Below, one piece after another: positions 1 through 8,485 of a stretch of DNA of 64,000 nt. Within the stretch, counting starts at the first letter, position 1; each line of letters begins with the position of its first letter. The stretch is from G963923945 sp965199175 (GTDB lineage: Bacteria > Pseudomonadota > Alphaproteobacteria > G963923945), in NCBI GenBank assembly GCA_965199175.1, contig OZ240684.1, positions 1,612,001 through 1,676,000 on the forward strand, read 5' to 3'. The notes under the pieces are model-generated. The model worked only from the letters and a program-made list of their open reading frames with translations. It did no database searches and was not told the origin of the DNA. Both the position numbers and the translations under genes were made by a program.

Positions 1-1052
1 CCCCAATCAATGGTTTCGAGAATGCCCAATGCCTGCAACAGCGTCACCCCACCTGAGGTTGGTGGTGGAAAACTACAGATTCGCCAAACCCGGTAAGGTC
101 GGCACAGCGGTGAGCGCATTTTGGCCTGATATTCAGCCATATCACGGCGACTGAGAAAGCCAGGATTGCGCCAGGCCGTGCGCACTGTTGTGACAATCGC
201 ATCACTCAAATCGCCCCGGTAGAACAGATCGGCCCCCTGGTCAGACAAAGACCGCAATGTATTGGCAAAGTGCCGATTGCGCAGCAGCATTCCAACCGGC
301 ACCGCCCTACCATCGGAACGGTAATACAGTGCCCGGGCCTGCGGATCGTCCCGCAAAAACGGATCTTGCTCCAATAAGCTGTTTAACCGGGCTGTTACCC
401 GGAATCCATCCTCAGCCAGGGAAATGGCCGGCGCAAACAAATCTGCCCAGGGCAACCGGCCATGCTGCCGATGAGCCGCATCCAATAAAGCCAGAACCCC
501 GGGAACCCCGACCGATAACCCACCAACCACCGCATCATAAAAACCACGTGGCTGACCTTCGGAATCCAGAAAAACGGTCGGCTTGATCGCGGCAGGAGCC
601 GTTTCGCGACCATCATAACCATAGATGTTTTGGGTCCCGGCATCATAATACAGCAGGAAAGCACCACCGCCGATACCAGATGATTGCGGCTCAACCAAAT
701 TAAGAACAAGTTGAACAGCAATCGCCGCATCAATGGCTGATCCGCCCTGGCGCAAAATATCAAGACCGGCCTGGGTCGCCAAAGGATTGGCTGTCACCAC
801 CATATGCCGCTGAGCCACGACCCCGTCAACAGGCATCACAGAAAGGGTATGTGCCGACTCCGGGGCTGCCCTTCCCAGATCATGATCACCGCTCTGCCGA
901 CCACAGCCAGCCAGCAACACGCAAGCAGTCAGAAAGAACAAAAAACCCCCAAATACCCGGCAATTCAGGGGTCTTACAACCCCGCTGAGGCCCCGGATAA
1001 AAACCGTCTTTCTGTTTGGCCGTCTTCTGTTCATCCACATCAATGCGGTCAT
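1..1052 (-). CDS. ggt: gamma-glutamyltransferase, lipoprotein form (3' end beyond window)
   Basis: Gamma-glutamyltransferases cleave glutathione and transfer its gamma-glutamyl group in the periplasm. The reverse strand reads continuously from an ATG at 1052 (in-frame ATGs also at 1040 and 1034) to the left edge, about 350 codons. The N-terminus is Arg-rich, followed by a hydrophobic stretch ending in a lipobox (LLAGC), so the protein is probably a lipoprotein. Family motifs follow: HMVVTANPLA, then QSSGIGGGAFLLYYD, then PPTSGG near the left edge. These belong to the large subunit. The autocatalytic Thr that begins the small subunit lies beyond the window, so activity cannot be judged. The gene is divergent from panB. 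The family call is firm; the exact start is not. Confidence 0.9.
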   Translation of the reverse strand, partial: MTALMWMNRRRPNRKTVFIRGLSGVVRPLNCRVFGGFLFFLTACVLLAGCGRQSGDHDLGRAAPESAHTLSVMPVDGVVAQRHMVVTANPLATQAGLDILRQGGSAIDAAIAVQLVLNLVEPQSSGIGGGAFLLYYDAGTQNIYGYDGRETAPAAIKPTVFLDSEGQPRGFYDAVVGGLSVGVPGVLALLDAAHRQHGRLPWADLFAPAISLAEDGFRVTARLNSLLEQDPFLRDDPQARALYYRSDGRAVPVGMLLRNRHFANTLRSLSDQGADLFYRGDLSDAIVTTVRTAWRNPGFLSRRDMAEYQAKMRSPLCRPYRVWRICSFPPPTSGGVTLLQALGILETIDW

Positions 1053-1299
1053 CCTGTCCTGACTGGAACAATTTTGGTTCATTCAAACCCTCTGATCAAG
1101 AGTGCTTGCCAAATATAAAGGGGCCAGTATAATCAGAAATGTTTTATTGCAGCGCACAATAATACCCAATTTTTAATATCCGGTTTTTGGTCTTTCAGAA
1201 TAATCCCTTGACCTTTCATACTGGCATCATCCACCCGGTATCATTGATCCGGTCTTAAGATTATGCTGGTCGCTTTAGATATATATTGCATAAAATCTC

Positions 1300-2181
1300 A
1301 TGGAAATTTCTGATCGCATATCCCGCCTGTCAATCCCCGATATCCGCGCCCGTAAGGAAAACGGCGGGAAGCTGGCTTGCCTCACCGCCTATACCGCACC
1401 GATGGCACGTCTCATTGACCCCCATATTGATATCATATTGGTCGGCGATTCCTTAGGAATGGTCATTTATGGTCTGGATAATACTCTTTCTGTAACCCTG
1501 GACATGATGACCGCCCATGGTACGGCAGTCGTACGCAACACCCGACAAGCCTGTGTTGTGGTCGATATGCCCTTTGGCAGTTATCAGGAATCACCATCCA
1601 TCGCTTTCCGGAATGCGGCCCGGCTGATGCGTGAAACCGGCTGCTGCGCCATTAAGATGGAAGGCGGGGTCGAGATGGCCGAAACTGTCGCTTTCCTCAG
1701 TCAGCGCCATATTCCGGTCATGGGCCATGTTGGCCTGATGCCGCAGGGAGTTTGGCAAACCGGTGGCTATCGGGCCCGGGGACAAACCACCGATGAAGCC
1801 AACCAGATTCTTGACGATGCCCGGGCGATTGCCCGGGCCGGTGCTTTTGCGCTTGTTGTTGAAGGTGTCTGGGAGGACTGTGCCCGACGCATAACCGAGT
1901 CCATCGATATCCCGGTGATCGGTATCGGTGCATCGCCATCCTGTGATGGCCAGATTTTAGTGAGTGAAGACATGCTGGGTCTGCATCGACAACATATACC
2001 GAAATTCGTCAGGCACTACGCTCACCTGGCCGATGATATTGAAACCTCCGTCCTCTGCTATGTCGATGATGTGCGTAAAGGCCGTTTCCCGCAAGCCGAC
2101 CATTGTTTCGGGGCCACCAAAAATACCAGCGTGACCACGCCAATACGACATCAAAAAGCCACCCTTTCCCAATCTTCATAA
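1300..2181 (+). CDS. panB: 3-methyl-2-oxobutanoate hydroxymethyltransferase
   Basis: PanB is the first committed enzyme of pantothenate synthesis: it adds a hydroxymethyl group from methylene-tetrahydrofolate to alpha-ketoisovalerate, giving ketopantoate. The 293-residue protein has the family landmarks: LVGDSLGMV (metal-binding Asp), the AIKMEGG segment, GHVGLMPQ, the catalytic-region Glu in VVEGVW, and IGIGASPSCDGQILV followed by DMLG. It is about 30 residues longer than E. coli PanB, and the extra lies at the C-terminus. panC follows after 15 bases, so the two are almost certainly one operon. The ATG start at 1300 fits the usual family N-terminus. Confidence 0.96.
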   Translation: MEISDRISRLSIPDIRARKENGGKLACLTAYTAPMARLIDPHIDIILVGDSLGMVIYGLDNTLSVTLDMMTAHGTAVVRNTRQACVVVDMPFGSYQESPSIAFRNAARLMRETGCCAIKMEGGVEMAETVAFLSQRHIPVMGHVGLMPQGVWQTGGYRARGQTTDEANQILDDARAIARAGAFALVVEGVWEDCARRITESIDIPVIGIGASPSCDGQILVSEDMLGLHRQHIPKFVRHYAHLADDIETSVLCYVDDVRKGRFPQADHCFGATKNTSVTTPIRHQKATLSQSS

Positions 2182-2196
2182 AAAGCCCGGAATCTC

Positions 2197-3072
2197 ATGT
2201 CTTTGAACGGCGCAATTCCAATTGCCCGTCGCATCGCTGATATGCGCGATATGGTCGCCCGGATGCGGGCTGGTGGCGGGCGCATTGCCCTGGTTCCGAC
2301 AATGGGTGCTCTCCATGAGGGCCATCTGGCTTTAATCCGGCAAGCCAGACAGATTGCTGAGCATGTCGTGGTCAGTATTTTTGTCAACCCGACTCAATTT
2401 GGCCCGGATGAAGATTACAGAAAATATCCACGTTGCGAAGAAACCGATCAACGCAGGCTGTCCTCTCTCAGGGTTGACCTCCTTTATGCGCCAACTGTTG
2501 AAGAAATGTATCCGGAGGGTTTTTCAACAATCACCCGGGTCACAACCCTGAGCGACCCTCTTTGCGGGGAATCCCGGCCCGGACATTTTGATGGTGTCGC
2601 AACTGTGGTCACCAAATTGTTCAACCAAATACAGCCTCATAGTGCTGTTTTTGGGGAGAAAGATTATCAGCAACTCCTGGTGATTCGCCGCCTTGTTGCG
2701 GATCTTGATCTTGGAGTCACAATCGAATCGGTTCCGGTTATCCGGGAATCCGATGGTCTCGCCTTGTCTTCACGCAATGCGTATCTGACCCCCCGGCACC
2801 GCCGTCTGGCACCGCAACTCTACCAGATCATCACGGCATTAGCCGCCACTCTTGCTGCCGGAGCAGAACCCGAGCCAGCCCGGATTGCCGCCATTGATCA
2901 ACTCAGGCAAATCGGGTTTGATGCGGTGGATTATGTCGCTGTCTGCGATGCCGAAACGCTTGCTCCGGCAAGGTTACCTGGCTCTCCGGCCCGGGTTTTT
3001 GCCGCAGTCAAACTCGGCAAAACACGGTTGATCGATAACGTCCCGATTCTATCGAAACCACAGCCCGCCTGA
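2197..3072 (+). CDS. panC: pantothenate synthetase
   Basis: PanC joins pantoate to beta-alanine with ATP, the last step of vitamin B5 synthesis. The 291-residue length is typical. Visible family motifs are PTMGALHEGHLALI (the HxGH-type nucleotide-binding signature), FVNPTQF, the YAPTVEEMYPEGF segment, RPGHFDGVATVV, and FGEKDYQQL followed by ESDGLALSSRN. All belong to the adenylating active site. The gene lies 15 bases after panB on the same strand, so co-transcription is expected. The ATG at 2197 matches the usual start just before the first conserved helix. Nothing looks damaged. Confidence 0.97.
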   Translation: MSLNGAIPIARRIADMRDMVARMRAGGGRIALVPTMGALHEGHLALIRQARQIAEHVVVSIFVNPTQFGPDEDYRKYPRCEETDQRRLSSLRVDLLYAPTVEEMYPEGFSTITRVTTLSDPLCGESRPGHFDGVATVVTKLFNQIQPHSAVFGEKDYQQLLVIRRLVADLDLGVTIESVPVIRESDGLALSSRNAYLTPRHRRLAPQLYQIITALAATLAAGAEPEPARIAAIDQLRQIGFDAVDYVAVCDAETLAPARLPGSPARVFAAVKLGKTRLIDNVPILSKPQPA

Positions 3073-3141
3073 AAGCGGTGATTTCTTCAGATACGCATCT
3101 GCGACAAAACAGGCGGCAGCCGGGACCAAGGTATCCGAAAA

Positions 3142-4317
3142 TCAGCGGAGATAAATGCGGACTTCGTTGGCGTCAATCTCAGGGCTGCTTGATGCCGAAA
3201 GACTGACCTGATCTGCCGACAGCCCCATATCTGACAAAACCCGTAAAACACCCTCAGCATTGCGACGGGCACCATTGGCATCCAGCGCCATTTGGGACGG
3301 CGTATCCCGGACAGGTGAAACCGCCACCAAGTCAAATGCGGCACCCGGTTGACGCTCCAAAACCCGGCTCATTGCCGTATACAGGGCTTCCTGATAATCC
3401 ACATCATCACGATCAAAGCGGATCACCACCAAAGCCTCGCGGCCACGGATCGAAGACGGTCCAAAGGATGTCAGACCGTTCAAAGGAGAACCTGATGTAT
3501 GTGCAGTGGCGTCAGCCGTGATATTGGCCAGGCTGCGCCCAAGCAGATCACCGCGTTTTACCGCCAGAGAAAGTGTCGTCAAATTGCGGCGTTCACGAGA
3601 CACATATTCGCTTTCTCTTTGGATATCATCGCTCAGTTCATTAAGCAGCCGTTCAACCAAAACAGCCGTCCGGTTGATATCATCAACCAAAACATTCAAC
3701 TGAACATGATCTTCCTCAATCGCCCCTGCCAGGCCGTAAGCAGCATCTGCGGATTCACCAAGAAAGCCGATCATGGCTGAATCAGCAGATACCCGGTTAG
3801 ATAAGCTGTTTAAGTTAGCGATATCATTCCCGAGAAATTCCAGCAGCCGTTGGGCTTCGTTCCATTGCTGTGTCAAAATCGGGTTGCCGGGCGTGGTCCC
3901 GACCTGGAGACGTGCGTTAATGGCTGCGGTGATACCGTGATACCCGGCGGCATGCTCACCCAATAAAGAGCGTAATCGCTGAAGTTCGGTATTATGAGAA
4001 GCGATTGCCGCTTGCAAATTGGTGAGATCAGTGCGCAGCTGAACCACCCGGGACCCTGCAAATGTCCCGGTAACCGGCCCGGGAGTCGGCGGCTGAGGTG
4101 TAAAATTACCTGTGCCAAGCTGCGGTGGCGGCAACGGAGCAGGTATCTGTCCCTGCGGGGGCGGCGGAGGAGCAGAATCCATCGCGTCAGCCATCGTCTG
4201 CTCAGGCTGACCGTCGTCAGATGGCCAAAAGGTATCCTCGAAATCCTGCCAAACAGAACAACCACTTGTGAGCAAAATGACCCCGCCCATAAGGGTGACT
4301 AATCTCTTAAAGATCAT
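3142..4317 (-). CDS. outer-membrane-type lipoprotein with Pro-rich linker, coiled coil and OmpA-like C-terminus
   Basis: The 391-residue protein has an N-terminal signal with a lipobox (LLTSGC, Cys at about residue 20), then an acidic stretch and a Pro/Gln-rich linker (residues about 50-85). A long predicted coiled-coil or helical region follows (about 90-250), rich in Leu, Asn and Gln. The C-terminal third, from ALVVIRFDRDDVDYQEALYTA to the end, has the layout of a divergent OmpA/MotB-like domain (NGARRNAEGVLRVL; closing strand VRIYLR). I infer an envelope lipoprotein that may contact peptidoglycan. The specific function is not recognised. It converges on panC and is divergent from the repeat-rich gap before tRNA-Arg. 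Confidence 0.75.
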   Translation of the reverse strand: MIFKRLVTLMGGVILLTSGCSVWQDFEDTFWPSDDGQPEQTMADAMDSAPPPPPQGQIPAPLPPPQLGTGNFTPQPPTPGPVTGTFAGSRVVQLRTDLTNLQAAIASHNTELQRLRSLLGEHAAGYHGITAAINARLQVGTTPGNPILTQQWNEAQRLLEFLGNDIANLNSLSNRVSADSAMIGFLGESADAAYGLAGAIEEDHVQLNVLVDDINRTAVLVERLLNELSDDIQRESEYVSRERRNLTTLSLAVKRGDLLGRSLANITADATAHTSGSPLNGLTSFGPSSIRGREALVVIRFDRDDVDYQEALYTAMSRVLERQPGAAFDLVAVSPVRDTPSQMALDANGARRNAEGVLRVLSDMGLSADQVSLSASSSPEIDANEVRIYLR

Positions 4318-4955
4318 TGGACAATCAAACCCTTACTTAAAAAAATTCTCTAACGTTCTCTCTAACTTGTAAGTCTTTCAGAAAATTCTCTAATGTTTCA
4401 GAGCATTTCCCGGAAACAGCACCCACCACGCTATTCGGAAAGCATTTTCCGAATGCTGGCTGTGATTGTCAAATGCTGTATCGTTTTTGTTATCTTTTTT
4501 ATTCCTGTTATCTTTATCTTTTACCTTTAATCTTTTACCTTTACCCGTACCGTCCCTGCTGACTTTAACGTTATTTTCACCATTTTTAACGATTTTCACC
4601 ATCTTTAACGTTATTTTTACGATCTTTGTTATCTTGAGCGTCTCTGTTCTCTTCGGGTGCTTTTGTTACCCTTAGTTGATGCAAGAGCCAAAAAACAACG
4701 GAAAACCGGGAAATTTTTTTCAAAATCAGCATGTTTCCCCCCGCCGATCCTCCCATCAGGGAATCAACACCCCTACCAGTCTACCCAAAGGATCTATCCC
4801 GGACAAGCAGGTTTCTCAACAAAATAATATTTTATGCCTTTTCTTGCAAACTGGCCATACCTGGCTTAGGTTCCCGTAACGTCACACAAGCGTGGAGAAT
4901 GATACAAAATACAGAGCAGAATACGCATACAGTATGAATACGCATACAGTATATA
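4318..4955. repeat. gene-free spacer of degenerate pyrimidine-rich repeats
   Basis: No convincing gene is visible. The spacer is composed largely of imperfect short repeats: two or three copies around 'attctctaa' near 4345-4395, T-rich 'ttatctttt/ttacctttaa' units at about 4486-4545, and 'tttaacgttattttcacc'-like units at about 4560-4635. The composition is AT-rich and strand-asymmetric compared with the flanking genes. Short open frames here have codon use unlike a gene and I do not call them. Confidence 0.6.
4919..4952. repeat. perfect 17-bp tandem duplication before tRNA-Arg
   Basis: The 17-bp unit gaatacgcatacagtat occurs twice without interruption (4919-4935 and 4936-4952). It ends three bases before the tRNA gene. 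Each copy ends in a TATA-like element, so the duplication may have copied a -10 promoter box. That role is inference. Confidence 0.85.
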
Positions 4956-5032
<77 letters not shown>

Positions 5033-5081
5033 CTTCTCCCCGATTTTAATCGGCTTTGCCAGTTTAATCAGTCTTACGAGT

Positions 5082-5387
5082 TTAATCGGTTTTATCAGCC
5101 GATGAACCAGACCATTCCAATTTAAGATTCTCCTGCCAGCCAAAACGGATCATGTGATCCTCAACAATGCTTTTAACGCAATCCAGGCCCTTCCGGGTTT
5201 CAGAAGAACATGTCAGGGTCAGGATATTGTCCCCGACAGACATGATACAAATTCCCATGTCGAAGCGTGCCTGACCCCCGGACTGATCCCATTCCACAGG
5301 AATCTTATGGGCAAAATGCTTGCAGAGCTGAGCCAGATAGCGCTGTGCTTTTTGGCTTGATACTTTTGCTTCCGATTGGAATTTCAT
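5082..5387 (-). CDS. DUF2218 family protein
   Basis: The small cytoplasmic protein (101 residues) reads as a DUF2218 member: the opening KVSSQKAQRYLAQLCKHFAHK, the middle ARFDMGICIMSV, and the end where a Trp-containing strand follows the helix VKSIVEDHMIRFGW. DUF2218 proteins have no established biochemical role but are commonly found with siderophore-uptake genes. That fits here, because the gene lies about 100 bases downstream of, and on the same strand as, a siderophore ABC-transporter operon. It is probably the last gene of that operon. No signal peptide or membrane segment is visible. Confidence 0.8.
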   Translation of the reverse strand: MKFQSEAKVSSQKAQRYLAQLCKHFAHKIPVEWDQSGGQARFDMGICIMSVGDNILTLTCSSETRKGLDCVKSIVEDHMIRFGWQENLKLEWSGSSADKTD

Positions 5388-5489
5388 TCTGTTTGGTGGC
5401 GTTTCTGGCTCAAAAAAATCTGATCCATATTGAACAATACATGCGGGGAAAGCCCCGGAACCGAAAGCTGAAGAGTGATTTTGATTTCA

Positions 5490-6275
5490 TCAGATTGGGT
5501 TCTCTGATGGTGGATCAGCAAGGATAACAGCCCGCCCGTCACTCAGATGCTCAACCCGTGCCTGAATATCATAAGCCTGAGTCAATAGGTCACGATTGAT
5601 CACATCATGAGGTGGCCCAATGTCCAGTATGCTTCCCTTATCAAGGATAATGACTTCATCACACAGACCAAATGCGAGATTGATATCATGAATTGCCACC
5701 AAAGCCACAGCCGTATTCCGGCAAACATCGCGAACAGCATGCAGGACTTCAAGCTGCCAACGAAGATCAAGTGCACTTGTTGGTTCGTCCAATAACAGTA
5801 AAGGCGACCGGCGGGCAAGTGCCACAGATACACCCAGCAACTGCCTTTTTCCGCCTGAAAGCTCATTGATTGGCCTTAAGGCGTACTCTTGCAGACCAAA
5901 CCGCTTGAGAGATGTTTCAATTTGATGTTCAAGGGTTGCTGTATCAAGCAAAGAATCAGCCATACGCAACGCTCCGGTCGCCAGCTCCCAGACCAGTAAT
6001 CTGGAGGATTGAGGCGGGGATTGAGGCAAATAACCGATTAATTTTGTCCGTTGATTTTCCGAAATGCCCGCCAGGTCAACACCATCAAAAGCGACCCGCC
6101 CTTTGGAGGGGATAAACCCTCTGATTGCTTTCAACAACGTTGATTTTCCAACCGCATTCCGGCCCAGCAACCCAATCAGCTTACCGCGACCAGTCGCTGG
6201 AAAACTGATATCCTATAAGATCCTGGTGTCACCATACGCAACCTGTAAGCCGGTTATTTCCAGACCACTGCTCAT
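5490..6275 (-). pseudogene. iron-siderophore ABC transporter ATPase (FecE/FhuC type) interrupted by an in-frame TAG
   Basis: From the ATG at 6275 the reverse strand encodes a FecE/FhuC-like ATPase. It has a typical first strand (LEITGLQVAYGDTRIL), then TAG at 6215-6213 as codon 21, then the same frame resumes as DISFPATGRGKLIG. Walker A (GRNAVGKST), Q-loop (YLPQSP), signature (LSGGKRQL), Walker B (LLLLDEPTSALD) and H-loop (VAIHD) are all intact. Total length is 261 sense-plus-stop codons before the natural stop, normal for the family. The start overlaps the permease stop by four bases. A TTG at 6170 could restart translation, but such a product would begin just before Walker A. A single nonsense change (for example CAG to TAG) or a sequencing error explains it. 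Confidence 0.85.
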
Positions 6276-7309
6276 CCGGGTCTCCGCTGAAGGATAACCA
6301 GGGTCAGAAAAATCGGTAACCCCAGCAATGTGGTCACAATCCCTACCGGAATGATGATTCCCGGTACAATACTTTTGGATGCAACTGAAGCCAGCGAAAG
6401 CAAAAATGCCCCGGTGACCACCGCACCAGGCAAAGAATAACGGTGGTTTTCTCCAAACAGCAACCGCGCAATATGCGGACCAACCAAACCAATAAATCCA
6501 ATCGGTCCGACAAAAGAAACCGCAACTGCCGTCAAAAGGCTTGCCCGGAACAATGCCATCCGCCGAAACCGTCCAACCGAAAGCCCGAAGCTGGCCGCTT
6601 GTTCTTCGCCACCACGCAATACAGTCATCGACCAGGCCGCACCCATCGCAAACGGCGCAATAACACAAAATGTAGCGATAACAACAAGAGATTGAGCCAA
6701 TGTCGCCCGACTCAGAATACCCATATGCCAAAAGACAGTCCTTTGAATCGCTGTCGCATCAGCAATGAACTGGAGAATCGCGATCAGAGCACTACACAAA
6801 AATACCAGAGCTATTCCAAACAAGATCACCGTTTCCGCCCGGGCACCGAAAATCTGAGAAACAAGCTGGATACCAAGGCCAGCCAGACCCGCACCGATAA
6901 AAGCACTGAGCGGTAAAATAAGTGTGGGCGCAAAACCAATCTGATCAAGGCCAAAAACAATGCTGAGAACAGCACCAAGCATGGCCGCCCATGAAATCCC
7001 CAGGGTATAAGGGCTGGCAAGCGGATTGTTCAGGACTGTCTGCATCTCTGCACCAGCTAAACCCAGACATGCCCCTACACCAAGAGCAATCAATGCAGCC
7101 GGCATTCTAACCTCAAAAAGAACAACCCGCTCTGCTGTTGACAACAAACCGGGATTCATCAGTCCGGTTAGAATCTTTTTCATCGATAAATCAGACGGAC
7201 CAACCGCCAAATCAAATATCAGGGATAGAGCGGTTACCAGAATCAAACCAATAATCAGCACCAACCGACGCTGATCAATACGGTGATATAACACCCCGAT
7301 ATCCGTCAT
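6272..7309 (-). CDS. iron-siderophore ABC transporter permease (FecCD/BtuC family)
   Basis: The 345-residue integral inner-membrane protein has about ten hydrophobic segments and the FecCD family patterns: FEVRMPAALIALGVGACLGLAGAEMQ, then NNPLASPYTLGISWAA, and GPIGFIGLVGPHIARLL (the loop that contacts the ATPase). It would form a homodimeric channel with the adjacent ATPase and receive ferric siderophore from the binding protein encoded just upstream. Its stop overlaps the ATPase ATG (ATGA), and the binding-protein gene ends two bases before its start. This is tight translational coupling in one operon. Confidence 0.93.
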   Translation of the reverse strand: MTDIGVLYHRIDQRRLVLIIGLILVTALSLIFDLAVGPSDLSMKKILTGLMNPGLLSTAERVVLFEVRMPAALIALGVGACLGLAGAEMQTVLNNPLASPYTLGISWAAMLGAVLSIVFGLDQIGFAPTLILPLSAFIGAGLAGLGIQLVSQIFGARAETVILFGIALVFLCSALIAILQFIADATAIQRTVFWHMGILSRATLAQSLVVIATFCVIAPFAMGAAWSMTVLRGGEEQAASFGLSVGRFRRMALFRASLLTAVAVSFVGPIGFIGLVGPHIARLLFGENHRYSLPGAVVTGAFLLSLASVASKSIVPGIIIPVGIVTTLLGLPIFLTLVILQRRPG

Positions 7310-7311
7310 CC

Positions 7312-8442
7312 TCAGCCAGAACCCACTGCATATGTCCCCGCAAGATTGATCGGCTTTGAACGATCCAGCATCCAGGTCAGCCCCTTTTCGGGATCAATAT
7401 CTGAAAAAAGATCAGGATAAAACCAGGACGCAAACGTCTCTAAGGCGTAGGAATTAAGGGGAGAATTATAAAAATGATGCCAAATTCCGAATGCCTGACC
7501 GTTTCTGACGCAAGAAAGAGAGGATACTCCCGTGCGGCTGACTGCTTTTTGCAGGGATTTCCGGGCTGCCTCTCCGGAAACTCCCGGGCCAAGAGCGATA
7601 CGGAAATCATCAGAACCAGCTGTTTCAGTCCCCACTGCGGTACCAATATAGATATCAGGCTGTTCTGCAAGAATATGTTCAAGATTGAGTGGACCAGCAA
7701 CGCCAGGAACTTTCCCTCTGGCGATATTTGACCCACCAGCAGCCTCGATCAAATCGGCAAGGGATCCTTTGGCCATGGTGAAGCAACAGGAGGGCCTCAG
7801 ACCCACATGAATCTCCAGCAAGACCCTGGGGCGGGGGATTGAAAGACTCTCGATTCGGTCAATAACCCGGGCAACAGCAGCATCATGGAAGGCGGCACAT
7901 TCATTTGCAGCCTTTTGCTTGCCGAACAGACGGCCCAGCAGCTTAAGGCTTGGTCCCGTATTACCCAGCGGATCACGCCGAAAATCGATAAAAACCACAG
8001 GAATTCCAGCCGCTTCAAGTGTTTCCAGGATACGCTGAGAATGGGCTCCTGGACCATGGCCCTCGACTCCAAAAATTGCAACATCCGGCTTCAGAGATAT
8101 CGCCATTTCGAGGCTGATACTCTCCCCGGATGTGTGGCCGAAGATTGGAATATGGGCGATTTGCGGATATACAGACCGCCAGCGGTCAAAACCAGCCTGG
8201 TCGTAACGCTCGAAATCACCCAACATTCCGGCAATCCGGCTCAGTGGGTCGTGAAGACCAAGCAGTGATAAGGCGGCGAGAAAGCGGCCTTCTCCCAACA
8301 AAACTTTTTTGACCGGGGTTTCCAGAGAAACCACCCGCCCGGTAATATCCCGAATGACATGAGCACGGGCCGGGAAAACAGGAATAGCCGAAGCCGCCAG
8401 ACCAACCAGAACTGCCCGCCTTGAAATCACATGCGCCATCAT
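7312..8442 (-). CDS. periplasmic iron-siderophore binding protein (FecB/FhuD-like)
   Basis: The protein is the solute-binding partner of the permease that follows. The N-terminus SRRAVLVGLAASAIPVFPARA looks like a twin-arginine or Sec signal peptide with cleavage after ARA. The mature part shows two lobes typical of helical-backbone binding proteins: first KKVLLGEGRFLAAL and the long LKPDVAIFGVEGHG strand, then a second lobe containing LADLIEAAGGSNIARG and EQPDIYIGT. I place the start at the ATG at 8442; a TTG at 8451 and an ATG at 8439 are alternatives. It lies about 40 bases after the TonB receptor gene. The exact siderophore is unknown. Confidence 0.9.
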   Translation of the reverse strand: MMAHVISRRAVLVGLAASAIPVFPARAHVIRDITGRVVSLETPVKKVLLGEGRFLAALSLLGLHDPLSRIAGMLGDFERYDQAGFDRWRSVYPQIAHIPIFGHTSGESISLEMAISLKPDVAIFGVEGHGPGAHSQRILETLEAAGIPVVFIDFRRDPLGNTGPSLKLLGRLFGKQKAANECAAFHDAAVARVIDRIESLSIPRPRVLLEIHVGLRPSCCFTMAKGSLADLIEAAGGSNIARGKVPGVAGPLNLEHILAEQPDIYIGTAVGTETAGSDDFRIALGPGVSGEAARKSLQKAVSRTGVSSLSCVRNGQAFGIWHHFYNSPLNSYALETFASWFYPDLFSDIDPEKGLTWMLDRSKPINLAGTYAVGSG

Positions 8443-8485
8443 TCCGGTCAAATATCCCGTATGTTATCGAGCCGGGCCGCCTGAT

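Noticed and set aside
6213..6215. Recoding of the in-frame stop as selenocysteine or pyrrolysine
   Set aside because: The codon is TAG, not TGA, so selenocysteine is excluded. Nothing suggests pyrrolysine machinery, and the position is not one where such residues occur in ABC ATPases.
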